Shown piece after piece: positions 43,806 through 52,326 of a DNA stretch of 64,000 nucleotides; positions within the stretch are counted from its first letter, which is position 1; every line of letters begins with the position of its first letter. The notes below the pieces were generated by a model. It searched no databases. It saw nothing but the letters and a program-made list of their open reading frames with translations, and was not told the origin of the DNA. This stretch comes from Sphingopyxis sp. DBS4. GTDB taxonomy: Bacteria; Pseudomonadota; Alphaproteobacteria; Sphingomonadales; Sphingomonadaceae. A program made the translations under genes and the position numbers. The stretch lies in contig NZ_CP102384.1 in assembly GCF_024628865.1 (NCBI RefSeq), positions 4,165,001 to 4,229,000 on the forward strand. The letters run 5' to 3'.

Positions 43806-45553
43806 CCATGAGCATCGATACCGCACAATGGCTTCTGACGCTCGGCGGCGGCGCTCTGCCCGACCGTAACCTGATCGGCGGCAAGGCCTGGTCGATCGCA
43901 CGCATGAGCGGTTTGGGGTTGCACGTCCCTCCCGCCTTCGTGATCACGACCCGCGCCTGCGCCCATTATCTCGCAGAAGGCAGCGAGCCGGAATCGCTCG
44001 CCGCCGAGATTGACGCAGGCGTGGCATGGCTCGAGCAGCAGACCGGCCGTCTGTTCGGTGCCGGCCCGAGCCCGCTGCTTGTCTCGGTCCGGTCGGGGGC
44101 ACCGGTCTCGATGCCGGGCATGATGGATACCGTCCTCAATCTCGGCATCAACGAGGAGACCGAGGCCGCCTTGGGCACCGAGTGCGGCGACGCGGCCTTT
44201 GCGCGGGACACCCATCGCCGTTTTCTCGACCTCTATGCCCAGATCGTGCTGAAGACCGAGATCGATCTGGCGCGCGACGAGACCCCCGCCGCTTGGCGTG
44301 ACGCCATCGCCTCGCAGGGCAGCGCGGTGCCTGTCGGCGCGCGCGAGCAACTCGCGGGCGCGGTCCGCGCAGTGTTCGAATCGTGGAATTCGCGCCGCGC
44401 GCGGCGCTATCGCGAGCACAACAACATCGCCCACGATATCGGAACCGCGGTAACCGTCCAGGCGATGGTGTTCGGCAATATGGAACGCTCGGGGACCGGC
44501 GTATTGTTCAGCCGCAATCCGCTGACCGGCGATCCGGCACCCTATGGCGAATATCTCGGCTGTGCACAGGGTGAAGATATCGTCTCCGGCAAGCATACAC
44601 CGATGCCGCTCGACGCGCTGCGCGAGGCATTGCCTGACGTGCATGACGCGTTGCTCGCCGCCGCCTCCCTGCTCGAGAAAGAGGACGGCGATGTCCAGGA
44701 CATCGAGTTCACGGTCGAACGCGGCAAGCTCTATCTGCTTCAGGCGCGCGCTGCCAAACGCGCACCGCTTGCAGCTGTTCGCATCGCGGTCGACATGGTG
44801 CGCGAAGGCATCATCAGCCAGGCGGAGGCAATCGGCCGGGTATCACCCGAACAGATCCGCATTCTGCTTAGTCCACAGCTCGCCGACGGCGCCGCGGTGG
44901 GCGCCCGCGTGCTGGCGCAGGGCGAGGCCGCCTCGCCGGGTGTGGGCGTCGGACTGATCGTGATGGATTCCGATCACGCGGAGGCGGCGGCGCGCGAAGG
45001 CACGTCCGTAATCCTCGCCCGCGAGACGACCAGCCCGAACGACTTGCACGGCATGATCGCGGCGCGCGCCATCCTTACAGAACAGGGCGGCTCCACGAGC
45101 CATGCCGCTGTGGTCGGCCGTGCGCTGGGCCGGCCCTGCGTCGTCGGCTGCGGCGTCGGAAGCCTGCATGGCCTGGAAGGCCAGATCGTCACCGTCGTCG
45201 GGCAGACCGGCACGGTCTATGCCGGCGAACTGCCGGTCGTCATGCCGCGCGAAGAAGAGAATGAGACCCTGCGCCTGTTAAGCGACTGGTCGCGTCAACT
45301 TGCCAGGATCGCCGTCGTCGCCGAGGCCCGTGCCGACGCGCATATCGTCGACTTCGACGATGTCGTGGGCGAAGAGCAGGGCGCCTTTGCCGTTCTGCCG
45401 CACGGTGCAACCGTTAAGGGGGCGCTGTTTGCAAACGACGAGACCGCGGTGCGCGAAGCGATTGCGGCGGGTGCCGCAGAAATTGTCACGTCGCCTTTGC
45501 TGCCGGCCCTGCTGGCAGCCGCCCAGGCGTCGACCCCTGATCAAAAGGAATAG
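43802..45553 (+). CDS. PPDK-like ATP-grasp/phosphohistidine protein lacking the PEP barrel
   Basis: 583 residues from MTMSIDTAQW. It follows pyruvate phosphate dikinase closely over its ATP-grasp: LIGGKAWSIARMSGLGLHVPPAFVITT, SVRSGAPVSMPGMMDT (95-110), VFGNMERSGTGVLFSRNPLTG, IEFTVERGKLYLLQAR (301-316), and over its phosphohistidine domain GGSTSHAAVVGR (429-440, His434). PPDK is ~870-900 residues; the whole C-terminal PEP/pyruvate TIM barrel is absent and replaced by ~130 residues of other sequence. It can thus bind ATP and form phosphohistidine but cannot make PEP, so the phosphoryl group must go to another acceptor. The operon offers a second swivel protein and an unknown substrate subunit. 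Confidence 0.85.
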   Translation: MTMSIDTAQWLLTLGGGALPDRNLIGGKAWSIARMSGLGLHVPPAFVITTRACAHYLAEGSEPESLAAEIDAGVAWLEQQTGRLFGAGPSPLLVSVRSGAPVSMPGMMDTVLNLGINEETEAALGTECGDAAFARDTHRRFLDLYAQIVLKTEIDLARDETPAAWRDAIASQGSAVPVGAREQLAGAVRAVFESWNSRRARRYREHNNIAHDIGTAVTVQAMVFGNMERSGTGVLFSRNPLTGDPAPYGEYLGCAQGEDIVSGKHTPMPLDALREALPDVHDALLAAASLLEKEDGDVQDIEFTVERGKLYLLQARAAKRAPLAAVRIAVDMVREGIISQAEAIGRVSPEQIRILLSPQLADGAAVGARVLAQGEAASPGVGVGLIVMDSDHAEAAAREGTSVILARETTSPNDLHGMIAARAILTEQGGSTSHAAVVGRALGRPCVVGCGVGSLHGLEGQIVTVVGQTGTVYAGELPVVMPREEENETLRLLSDWSRQLARIAVVAEARADAHIVDFDDVVGEEQGAFAVLPHGATVKGALFANDETAVREAIAAGAAEIVTSPLLPALLAAAQASTPDQKE

Positions 45554-45556
45554 CCG

Positions 45557-46075
45557 GTGGAAGACATTTCCAAACAGGATGTGGAATCGCTCATCAAGCA
45601 GTTTGACAGCAGCGACTGGCGCGAACTGCACGTCAAGCTTGGCAACTTCGAGCTGTTCCTGAGCAAGAACAAGGACTCGGAGGGGCGGTCTTCACCCTTC
45701 GCGGCCCCGGCCGCGGCTCCAGCGGTGCAGTCTGCGGCACCCACCGCCGCGCCCCCCGCGTCCTCCGACGCCCCGGCCCCGACCGTTGCGCCCGCGCAGG
45801 TATCGCAGCCCGGCGCGGTCCCTCCCGGGGGGATCGTCGTAAAAGCGTCGAGCCTGGGCACCTTCTATCGCGCTCCCAAACCGGGCGCGCCCGTGTTCAC
45901 TGAAGTTGGCGCCCGGGTCGCCGCGGGCGCCGAGCTGTGCCTGATCGAGGTGATGAAGCTGTTCACCACGCTCCGCACCGAAACCGCCGGCATCGTTCGC
46001 GAGATTTATGCGCAGGATGGCGAGCTGGTCGAGTTCGACCAGCCGCTGTTCCTGATCGAGCCGTCCGATGCATGA
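45557..46075 (+). CDS. Biotin carboxyl carrier protein (AccB-like)
   Basis: 172 residues from a GTG (AAAGGA upstream). The N-terminal ~35 residues resemble AccB (VESLIKQFDSSDWRELHVKLGNFELFLSK), then an Ala/Pro linker (~47-90), then the biotinyl domain GTFYRAPKPGAPVFTEVGARVAAGAELCLIEVMKLFTTLR with the biotin-accepting Lys134. The usual E-A-M-K-M motif is E-V-M-K-L here, which still allows biotinylation. It should swing biotin between the carboxylase downstream and the carboxyltransferase-like subunit. Housekeeping accB-accC pairs lack such neighbours, so this is a dedicated copy. Confidence 0.9.
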   Translation: MEDISKQDVESLIKQFDSSDWRELHVKLGNFELFLSKNKDSEGRSSPFAAPAAAPAVQSAAPTAAPPASSDAPAPTVAPAQVSQPGAVPPGGIVVKASSLGTFYRAPKPGAPVFTEVGARVAAGAELCLIEVMKLFTTLRTETAGIVREIYAQDGELVEFDQPLFLIEPSDA

Positions 46076-47453
46076 TACGCCGCCCGCGGCTGGACGGCTG
46101 TTCGTTGCCAACCGGGGAGAGATTGCGCTCCGCGCGATCGAGGCCGCCCAGGCGTTGGGGATGGAGGCGGTACTAGGCGTGTCGGCGGCCGATCGCGATG
46201 GCTTGGGGGCTCGCACCGCAGACCGGGCGGTGGTGCTCGGACCTGCACAGGCGAAGTTATCCTATCTCAATGCCGGCCTGATCGTTCACGCCGCCAAGGC
46301 GACCGGCTGTACCGCGTTGCATCCCGGCTACGGCTTTCTGTCGGAGCGCGCCGAGCTCGCCGAGCTTTGTGAGGAAGAAGGCATCATATTCGTTGGCCCG
46401 ACCCCCGCTTCGATCCGGCAGGTCGGCGACAAGCTTTCGGCGCGGGCGATGGCAAAGCGCGCCAAGGTGCCGATGACCAGCGGCAGCGACGCGGTCGACG
46501 ACGTCGACCACGCTTTGCGGATCGCCGCGACCATCGGCTACCCTGTCATTACCAAGGCCTCGGCGGGTGGCGGCGGCCGCGGAATGGTCGTCGCCCACAC
46601 ACCCGAGGAACTGGCCAGTGCCTTTGACGGCGCGGTGACCACCGCCCGCGAAGCCTTTGGCGACGGCACGCTGTTCATCGAACGCTATGTCGAGGTTGCG
46701 CGCCACATCGAGGTGCAGGTGATCGGCGACGGAAAAGGCGGCGTGGTGCATTTCGGCGAACGCGACTGTTCGATCCAGCGTCGCTATCAGAAGATGATCG
46801 AGGAGGCCCCCGCCGCCATTCTCTCCCCACCGGTGCGCGCGCGGCTTCACAAGGCGGCTGTCGCTTTGCTCGCCTCGATCGATTATCGCAACGCCGGCAC
46901 GGTAGAATTCCTCTATGACGCGGCGAGTGAAGATTTTTTCTTCATGGAGGTGAACGCCCGGATCCAGGTGGAGCACCCCGTTTCCGAGGCCATAACCGGC
47001 ACCGACCTGATCCAGGCCCAGCTCAAGCTCGCGACCGGATCGGTCGATAGCTTCGACCAGTCGGCGATCGGCACCCATGGCCATGCGATCGAGGCTCGCA
47101 TCATCGCCGAAGATCCCGACCGCGACTTCATGCCGAGTCCGGGCAGGATCACGCGCTGGGACCCGCCCGCCGGCGAAGGCGTTCGCGTCGACAGCGCCAT
47201 GGAGACGGGGGCGATGGTCCCGCCCTATTATGACAGCATGATTGCCAAGCTGATCGTGCACGGCACGACCAGAGAAGAGGCGGTCGAACGGATGGCGAAG
47301 GCGCTCGACACCTTTCTGATCGAAGGGATCGCGACCAATATCCCTCTCCTCAAAGTGATCGTTGCCCATCCCGATTTTCGCACCAACACCATCAACACGC
47401 GCTGGCTGGAGACGGTTCTCCTTCCGCAGTTCCGGGCGCAGCAGGGACGCTGA
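46068..47453 (+). CDS. Biotin carboxylase (AccC-like)
   Basis: 461 residues; the start overlaps the carrier gene by 8 bp. It has the AccC/biotin-carboxylase core: LFVANRGEIALRAIEAA, TALHPGYGFLSE, ITKASAGGGGRGMVVAHT (ATP-grasp Gly-rich loop), GERDCSIQRRYQKMIEEAPA, EVNARIQVEHPVSEAITGTDLI, GHAIEARIIAEDPDRDFMPSPG. It carboxylates the biotin of the carrier with ATP and bicarbonate. It comes directly before the HMGL-type carboxyltransferase-like gene (2 bp gap), as subunits of one enzyme. Confidence 0.92.
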   Translation: MHDTPPAAGRLFVANRGEIALRAIEAAQALGMEAVLGVSAADRDGLGARTADRAVVLGPAQAKLSYLNAGLIVHAAKATGCTALHPGYGFLSERAELAELCEEEGIIFVGPTPASIRQVGDKLSARAMAKRAKVPMTSGSDAVDDVDHALRIAATIGYPVITKASAGGGGRGMVVAHTPEELASAFDGAVTTAREAFGDGTLFIERYVEVARHIEVQVIGDGKGGVVHFGERDCSIQRRYQKMIEEAPAAILSPPVRARLHKAAVALLASIDYRNAGTVEFLYDAASEDFFFMEVNARIQVEHPVSEAITGTDLIQAQLKLATGSVDSFDQSAIGTHGHAIEARIIAEDPDRDFMPSPGRITRWDPPAGEGVRVDSAMETGAMVPPYYDSMIAKLIVHGTTREEAVERMAKALDTFLIEGIATNIPLLKVIVAHPDFRTNTINTRWLETVLLPQFRAQQGR

Positions 47454-47455
47454 AT

Positions 47456-48910
47456 ATGGCGCATGTCCAATTCCTCGACGAAACTATCCGCGACGGGCAA
47501 CAGAGCTTGTGGGGGATGCGCCTGCAGGCAGGCATGGCGCTGCCAGCCGCCAGCTGGCTCGATCGCACCGGCTTTCGTGTGATCGACCTGACAGGCTCGA
47601 ACCATTTCGAGGTTCTGATCCGTCATTGCCGCGAAAATCCCTGGGCGATGATGGACGCGCTTGTCGAGGCGATGCCGCGCACGACGCTGCGCTCGGGCAT
47701 GCGCTCCAACGCTTCGGTGACGTTTCGCACCACTCCCGATGCGCTGATGGACGCCTGGATGCGTCAGCTGAACGTGCATGGCGCGCGCAGCTTCTGGATT
47801 TACGACGTGTTGTTCAACATCGACAAGATGTTGCGGCTCGCCAAGGTGGCCAAGGAGTTCGGTTCGGAAGTCGCCGGGGCGATCATGTTCACGCTCTCGC
47901 CTGTCCATGACGACGCCTATTATGCCGACAAGGTCGACAAGCTTGCCGCCTCGGACGATATCGACACCATCCTGCTTTACGACACCGCCGGCGTGCTGGA
48001 GAAGGAAAGGCTGACGACGCTGCTGCCGGCGATCGTTTCCAAGGCACGCGGCAAGCCGATCGAGTTCCACTCGAACAACATACTCGGTCAGTCCGGCAAG
48101 GCCTATCTCGACGCAATCCCGCTCGGCGTTACTATTCTCCACACCGCCAGCCGTCCGATGGCCAACGGCCCGTCGGTGCCATCGACCGAGAGCGTCGCCG
48201 CCAATCTCGAGCTTCTCGGCCACACGCATGATCTCGACAAGAGCATGTTCGCGCCGGTCGCCGAGCATTTCGAGAAGGTGGGCAAGGCCGCCGGATTCCT
48301 GGTCAATCAGCACAATGAATATAACGTCCTGTCCACCCTCCATCAAATTCCGGGCGGCATGGTCGGAACGCTCAAGGCCCAATTGGCTCAGCACAACATG
48401 TCGGATCGCTTCGAGGACGTGCTGCGCGAGGTCGCGGTCGTCCGCCGCGAGCTGGGCTATCCGGGCATGGCGACGCCGTTCAGTCAGCTTGTCGGCATCC
48501 AGTCCGTCCTCAACGTCGTCAAGGGCGAACGCTACGCGATCATCCCTGACGAGATTGTCGAATATGCCGCCGGCTATTATGGCCAGCCGGTTTCCGCCAT
48601 CGATCCCGATGTGCTGGATCGGATCATGCATAGCGCCAACGCCAAAACGGTGCTCGACAACCCGCCCGAGCAGCCGACGATCCAGGAACTGCGCAAGCGT
48701 TACGGCACGGACGACGACGATGAACTGATCCTTCGCGCCCTGATGCCCGAAGCAGACCTGAAGAAGATGCGCGAAGCCGGGCCGCTCAAGCGAACCTATC
48801 CCCTGCTTTCCTCCCCGGAGCTCGACCAGGTCGCGAAGCTCATGAAGCTCGCCAACAGTCCGGTCGTCCAGTTCGCGACCGCTGACATGTCGGTGAGTCT
48901 GCGGCGATGA
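47456..48910 (+). CDS. Carboxyltransferase-like (HMGL/pyruvate carboxylase CT type) protein with altered metal ligands
   Basis: 484 residues, related to the carboxyltransferase of pyruvate carboxylase, oxaloacetate decarboxylase alpha and transcarboxylase 5S (~500 residues). Aligned stretches are LDETIRDGQQSLWGMRL (D13, usual LRDAHQSL), GAIMFTLSPVHDDAYY, LLYDTAGVLEKE and IEFHSNNILGQ, and PSTESVAANLELLG. Two metal ligands differ from the family: the carbamylated Lys (usual LKD) is Tyr175 and the second His of H-x-H is Asn207 (H205-S-N207). The pyruvate-binding region is also replaced (TGSNHFE in place of WGGATFD). It is therefore not expected to use pyruvate. A biotin-dependent transferase acting on a different enolisable acceptor is the best guess. 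Confidence 0.8.
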   Translation: MAHVQFLDETIRDGQQSLWGMRLQAGMALPAASWLDRTGFRVIDLTGSNHFEVLIRHCRENPWAMMDALVEAMPRTTLRSGMRSNASVTFRTTPDALMDAWMRQLNVHGARSFWIYDVLFNIDKMLRLAKVAKEFGSEVAGAIMFTLSPVHDDAYYADKVDKLAASDDIDTILLYDTAGVLEKERLTTLLPAIVSKARGKPIEFHSNNILGQSGKAYLDAIPLGVTILHTASRPMANGPSVPSTESVAANLELLGHTHDLDKSMFAPVAEHFEKVGKAAGFLVNQHNEYNVLSTLHQIPGGMVGTLKAQLAQHNMSDRFEDVLREVAVVRRELGYPGMATPFSQLVGIQSVLNVVKGERYAIIPDEIVEYAAGYYGQPVSAIDPDVLDRIMHSANAKTVLDNPPEQPTIQELRKRYGTDDDDELILRALMPEADLKKMREAGPLKRTYPLLSSPELDQVAKLMKLANSPVVQFATADMSVSLRR

Positions 48911-50103
48911 GTTCACGGCGCGCCGTCATCGTCGACGTCGTCCGGTCGCCCTTCGGGCGCGGCCGGCCCGGCGGCGCGCTGGACGGGCTGCATCCCGTCG
49001 ACCTTTATGCGCAGATTTTGCGCGGTCTGGTCGCGCGGGCCGGGATCGATCCGTCACTGGTCGAGGATGTCATCACCGGGTGCGTGATCCAGGTGGGCGA
49101 GCAGGCCGGGAATATCGGCCGTCAGGCCGCACTCGCCGCCGGGTTTCCCGAAAGCGTCGCGGCCGTCACGCTCGACCGCAAATGCGGATCGGCGCAACAG
49201 GCCGTCGACTTCGCGGCCCAAGGTGTGATCGCCGGCGCCTATGACGCCGTGATCGCGGGCGGTATCGAGATGATGAGCCTGGTGCCGATGCGCGCGAACC
49301 GCATGGGCAAGGATTCCGAAGGTCTCGGCTTGAAGGCCCGCTATCCTGACGGCCTCGTTTCCCAAGGCATTTCAGCCGAACTGATCGCCGCGAAATGGGG
49401 CATTTCGCGCGCCGAGATGGATGATTTCTCCTTCCGCTCGCATCAACTCGCTGCGCGCGCCGAGGATGCGGCGATCACCGCTCGCGCGATCCTGCCGGTC
49501 ACCGTGCCGGGTCCCGACGGCGAACGCCGTGTCGAGCGAGACGAGGGGCTGCGGCGCGACACCAGCCTCGAAAGGCTGTCGACACTCAGGACGGCATTCG
49601 AGGATCCGGTGATGGCCACCCGCTTCCCGCAGATCGGGTGGAGTGTCACGGCGGGCAATTCGAGCCAGGTGACCGATGGCGCCGCCGCCGCGCTGATCAT
49701 GGAAGAAGGGCTGGCACGCAAACTGGGCCTCAGACCACGCGCCGCGGTCACCCATTTCGCGGTATCGGGCGACGATCCGGTGATGATGCTGACCGCGATC
49801 ATTCCGGCTACCCGCAAACTGCTTGCCCGCGCCGGCAAGGCGATCGACGAGATTGACCTCTTCGAGGTGAACGAGGCCTTCGCCTCTGTGCCCCTTGCCT
49901 GGATGAAGGAACTGGGTGTCGAACAGGAGCGGGTCAACATCCATGGCGGCGCGATCGCGCTTGGCCATCCGGTCGGGGCATCTGGCGGACGGCTCCTGTC
50001 CAACCTCCTTGCCGCACTGGAAACCACGGGCGGACGCTATGGTCTGCTCACAATGTGTGAATCGGGTGGCATGGCCAATGCCACCCTCGTTGAGCGCCTG
50101 TAA
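48907..50103 (+). CDS. Thiolase 2 of the carboxylation operon
   Basis: 398 residues, ATGA overlap with the previous gene. Active-site elements are [19 protein letters not shown] (Cys; CGS in place of CSS), [30 protein letters not shown] and [17 protein letters not shown] (second Cys followed by ESGG, not the usual GGG). It should split the beta-ketoacyl-CoA formed by carboxylation and CoA ligation into acetyl-CoA and a shorter acyl-CoA. Its position at the end of the carboxylase genes argues for that step. Confidence 0.9.
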   Translation: MSSRRAVIVDVVRSPFGRGRPGGALDGLHPVDLYAQILRGLVARAGIDPSLVEDVITGCVIQVGEQAGNIGRQAALAAGFPESVAAVTLDRKCGSAQQAVDFAAQGVIAGAYDAVIAGGIEMMSLVPMRANRMGKDSEGLGLKARYPDGLVSQGISAELIAAKWGISRAEMDDFSFRSHQLAARAEDAAITARAILPVTVPGPDGERRVERDEGLRRDTSLERLSTLRTAFEDPVMATRFPQIGWSVTAGNSSQVTDGAAAALIMEEGLARKLGLRPRAAVTHFAVSGDDPVMMLTAIIPATRKLLARAGKAIDEIDLFEVNEAFASVPLAWMKELGVEQERVNIHGGAIALGHPVGASGGRLLSNLLAALETTGGRYGLLTMCESGGMANATLVERL

Positions 50104-50122
50104 GCGCAGAGGGACCGAAACG

Positions 50123-51124
50123 ATGACCCTGATCCGCCATGACTGGACCCGCGAGGAAATTGCGGCACTGTTCGAATTGCCGTTCAACACCCTGCTCTGG
50201 CAGGCACAGTCGGTGCACCGGCAGCATCACGATCCCAATGCCGTTCAACTCTCGACCCTGCTGTCGATCAAGACCGGGGGCTGCGCCGAGAACTGCGGCT
50301 ATTGCAGTCAGTCGGCCTCCCACGAGACGGGACTCAAGGCATCGAAGCTTATGGAGGTGGACGAGGTCCTCGACGCTGCGCGCGAGGCGAAGGCAAAGGG
50401 CTCGGAACGCTTCTGCATGGGCGCTGCATGGCGGTCTCCAAAGGACCGTGACATGGATTCGATCGTCGCCATGATCGAGGGCGTCAAGGAATTGGGGCTC
50501 GAGACGTGCATGACGCTGGGAATGCTCAGCGACGACCAGACCGGACGGCTCGCTGCAGCAGGACTCGACTATTATAATCACAATCTCGACAGTTCGCCCG
50601 AATATTATGGCAAGGTTGTCACCACGCGCACTTACAGCGACCGGCTCGAAACTCTGGAGCGGGTGCGTCAGGCGGGCATCAATGTCTGCTGTGGCGGCAT
50701 CGTCGGCATGGGTGAGGACCGCTCCGATCGGGTAGGTTTCCTTCACACGCTCGCCACCTTGCCCGAGCATCCAGCCTCTGTCCCGATCAACGCTCTGGTG
50801 CCCATCAAGGGGACGCCGCTCGGCGATATGCTCGCAGGGCTGCCCGAAGCTCAAATCGACGATATCGAATTCGTCCGAACCGTCGCGGTCGCACGGATCA
50901 CCATGCCGGCCTCGGTCGTCCGCCTCTCGGCCGGCCGCGAGAGCATGGGAGAAGCGACGCAGGCCTTGTGTTTTCTGGCGGGCGCCAACTCGATCTTTAC
51001 CGGCGACCGGCTCTTGACCACGGGCAACCAGGGCAGCGACGCCGACGGCAAATTGTTCGCCAAGCTGGGACTGAGAGGCTCACTGAACGATACCGAGGGT
51101 CTGCGGGCGATAGCGGCCGAATAG
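50123..51124 (+). CDS. bioB: Biotin synthase
   Basis: 333 residues from [17 protein letters not shown], 19 bp after the thiolase. The radical-SAM cluster is [13 protein letters not shown] (C54, C58, C61), followed by BioB hallmarks: [88 protein letters not shown] and [19 protein letters not shown] (with Arg/Cys near the [2Fe-2S] cluster). It converts dethiobiotin to biotin. Other biotin genes are absent, so the copy probably secures cofactor supply for the strongly expressed biotin enzyme of this operon. Confidence 0.95.
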   Translation: MTLIRHDWTREEIAALFELPFNTLLWQAQSVHRQHHDPNAVQLSTLLSIKTGGCAENCGYCSQSASHETGLKASKLMEVDEVLDAAREAKAKGSERFCMGAAWRSPKDRDMDSIVAMIEGVKELGLETCMTLGMLSDDQTGRLAAAGLDYYNHNLDSSPEYYGKVVTTRTYSDRLETLERVRQAGINVCCGGIVGMGEDRSDRVGFLHTLATLPEHPASVPINALVPIKGTPLGDMLAGLPEAQIDDIEFVRTVAVARITMPASVVRLSAGRESMGEATQALCFLAGANSIFTGDRLLTTGNQGSDADGKLFAKLGLRGSLNDTEGLRAIAAE

Positions 51125-51343
51125 GCATGGTGGAAGCCGTGGTCGCCTGAGCCGCGACGATTTGCCGTAGCCTCTATCCCTCGTCCCGGCATCTTCTGGA
51201 GACCAGGTCACCGGCATGGCTGGTATGCATTGGGGGATTTGCACGGCGGGGACACTGGTAAATCTCAGTGCACAGCATCGCGCAACGTCGGGTGTTGCCC
51301 GGTGACCATGATGCTCATGGTCGCCGGGACGCTCCTGATCTGC

Positions 51344-51378
51344 CCGCAAAGGCCTGATAGCGCAGCGGCTATTTGCGG
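51344..51378. terminator. Hairpin at the convergent bioB / epoxide-hydrolase-like end
   Basis: CCGCAAA (51344-51350) pairs with TTTGCGG (51372-51378), and ATAGC with GCTAT inside the loop. It covers the stop of the minus-strand gene and lies ~220 bp after bioB. No T-run is present. It may end both convergent transcripts. Confidence 0.35.
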
Positions 51379-51764
51379 ACCCCGGCGCCGTCGGGGTGGA
51401 GGTTGGCTTTGGTCAGGACCTCGACATCCCAAAAGTCCCGCCAATAGATAAATTTCCCGTCAGCCCCGACCTTTCCCTTGCCGACAATCGGCAAGTCGAT
51501 CTTGTGCTTGCCGTCGATCGTGAAATGGTCGGTTCGTTCCACGAAGACAATGTCGCCTTTCTCGGCGAAATCCAGATAGTCGATCGACACGTCGGTGAGC
51601 CGGGCAGCGAGATCGGTGAAGCCCTGAAGCATCGCCTGAGGACCCACCAGCGGCGGATATGCAGGACCCCACATGAAAAATTCCGAATCCTCATTGAAGA
51701 ATTTTTCCGGGGTGACGAAAAGCTCGTCAAACATGCTCCTGACCAGTTGCTCCATCGACATCAT
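51369..51764 (-). CDS. Limonene-1,2-epoxide hydrolase-like (SnoaL-fold) protein, copy 1
   Basis: 131 residues; two adjacent ATGs (51764 and 51761) are possible, and the second has the better distance from AGGAG. The NTF2/SnoaL fold carries VERTDHFTI, where Arg-x-Asp matches the catalytic R99-x-D101 pair of limonene-1,2-epoxide hydrolase, and FIYWRDFWDVEVL, which matches the third catalytic Asp (xWRDYFD). It may thus hydrolyse an epoxide, or isomerise a related substrate. It is over 90% identical by eye to the protein encoded just upstream (51836-52231), so a recent tandem duplication is clear. Both follow TonB receptor 2 on the minus strand. Confidence 0.8.
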   Translation of the reverse strand: MMSMEQLVRSMFDELFVTPEKFFNEDSEFFMWGPAYPPLVGPQAMLQGFTDLAARLTDVSIDYLDFAEKGDIVFVERTDHFTIDGKHKIDLPIVGKGKVGADGKFIYWRDFWDVEVLTKANLHPDGAGVRK

Positions 51765-51835
51765 CTTCTCCTTATTGAACGAATGCGGCCAACCGCTGCG
51801 AACATTCCAACCCTACAGGCAGGCCGCATGCCCGC

Positions 51836-52231
51836 CTATTGCTTCAGGACTCCGGCACCGTCGGGATGGAGATTGGCTTTCGTCAGAAGCTCCACATCCC
51901 AAAAGTCTCGCCAATAGATAAATTTGCCATCAGCCCCGACCTTCCCCTTGCCGACGACAGGAAGGTCAATCTTGTGCTTGCCATCGATCGTAAAGTGGTC
52001 GGTTCGTTCCACGAAGACGATGTCGCCCTTCTCGGCGAAATCCAGATAGTCGATCGACACGTCGGTGAGCCGGGCGGCGAGATCGGTGAAGCCCTGCAGC
52101 ATCGCCTGAGGACCCACCAGCGGCGGATATGCCGGACCCCACATGAAGAATTCCGAATCCTCATTGAAGAATTTTTCCGGGGTGACGAAAAGCTCGTCAA
52201 ACATTTTCCTGACCAACTGCTCCATCGACAT
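51836..52231 (-). CDS. Limonene-1,2-epoxide hydrolase-like (SnoaL-fold) protein, copy 2
   Basis: 131 residues from MSMEQLVRKMFDELF (ATG at 52231, AGGAG 8 bp upstream). It carries the same R-x-D (ERTDHF) and WRDFWDVE elements as copy 1. Differences are few: RSM/RKM near the start, DLPI/DLPV, EVLTK/ELLTK and the end VRK/VLKQ. Both copies keep the presumed catalytic residues, so both may be active. Two near-identical genes side by side suggest selection for dose or a very young duplication. Confidence 0.8.
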   Translation of the reverse strand: MSMEQLVRKMFDELFVTPEKFFNEDSEFFMWGPAYPPLVGPQAMLQGFTDLAARLTDVSIDYLDFAEKGDIVFVERTDHFTIDGKHKIDLPVVGKGKVGADGKFIYWRDFWDVELLTKANLHPDGAGVLKQ

Positions 52232-52326
52232 TGCTTTCTCCTGTTCAAATTGACCCGTATTTGGGGCCGGCTCCATCCTGTCGGGCCGGAGGCATGACAG
52301 GATGGCGCTCGCGCCGTGGCGGGACG

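Noticed and set aside
43802..45553. Housekeeping pyruvate phosphate dikinase
   Set aside because: It lacks the whole PEP/pyruvate barrel and is embedded in a catabolic operon, so a central-metabolism role is not supported.
46068..48910. Ordinary pyruvate carboxylase or oxaloacetate decarboxylase
   Set aside because: The carboxyltransferase-like subunit lacks the carbamylated Lys and one metal His and the pyruvate-binding stretch; no decarboxylase membrane subunits are present.
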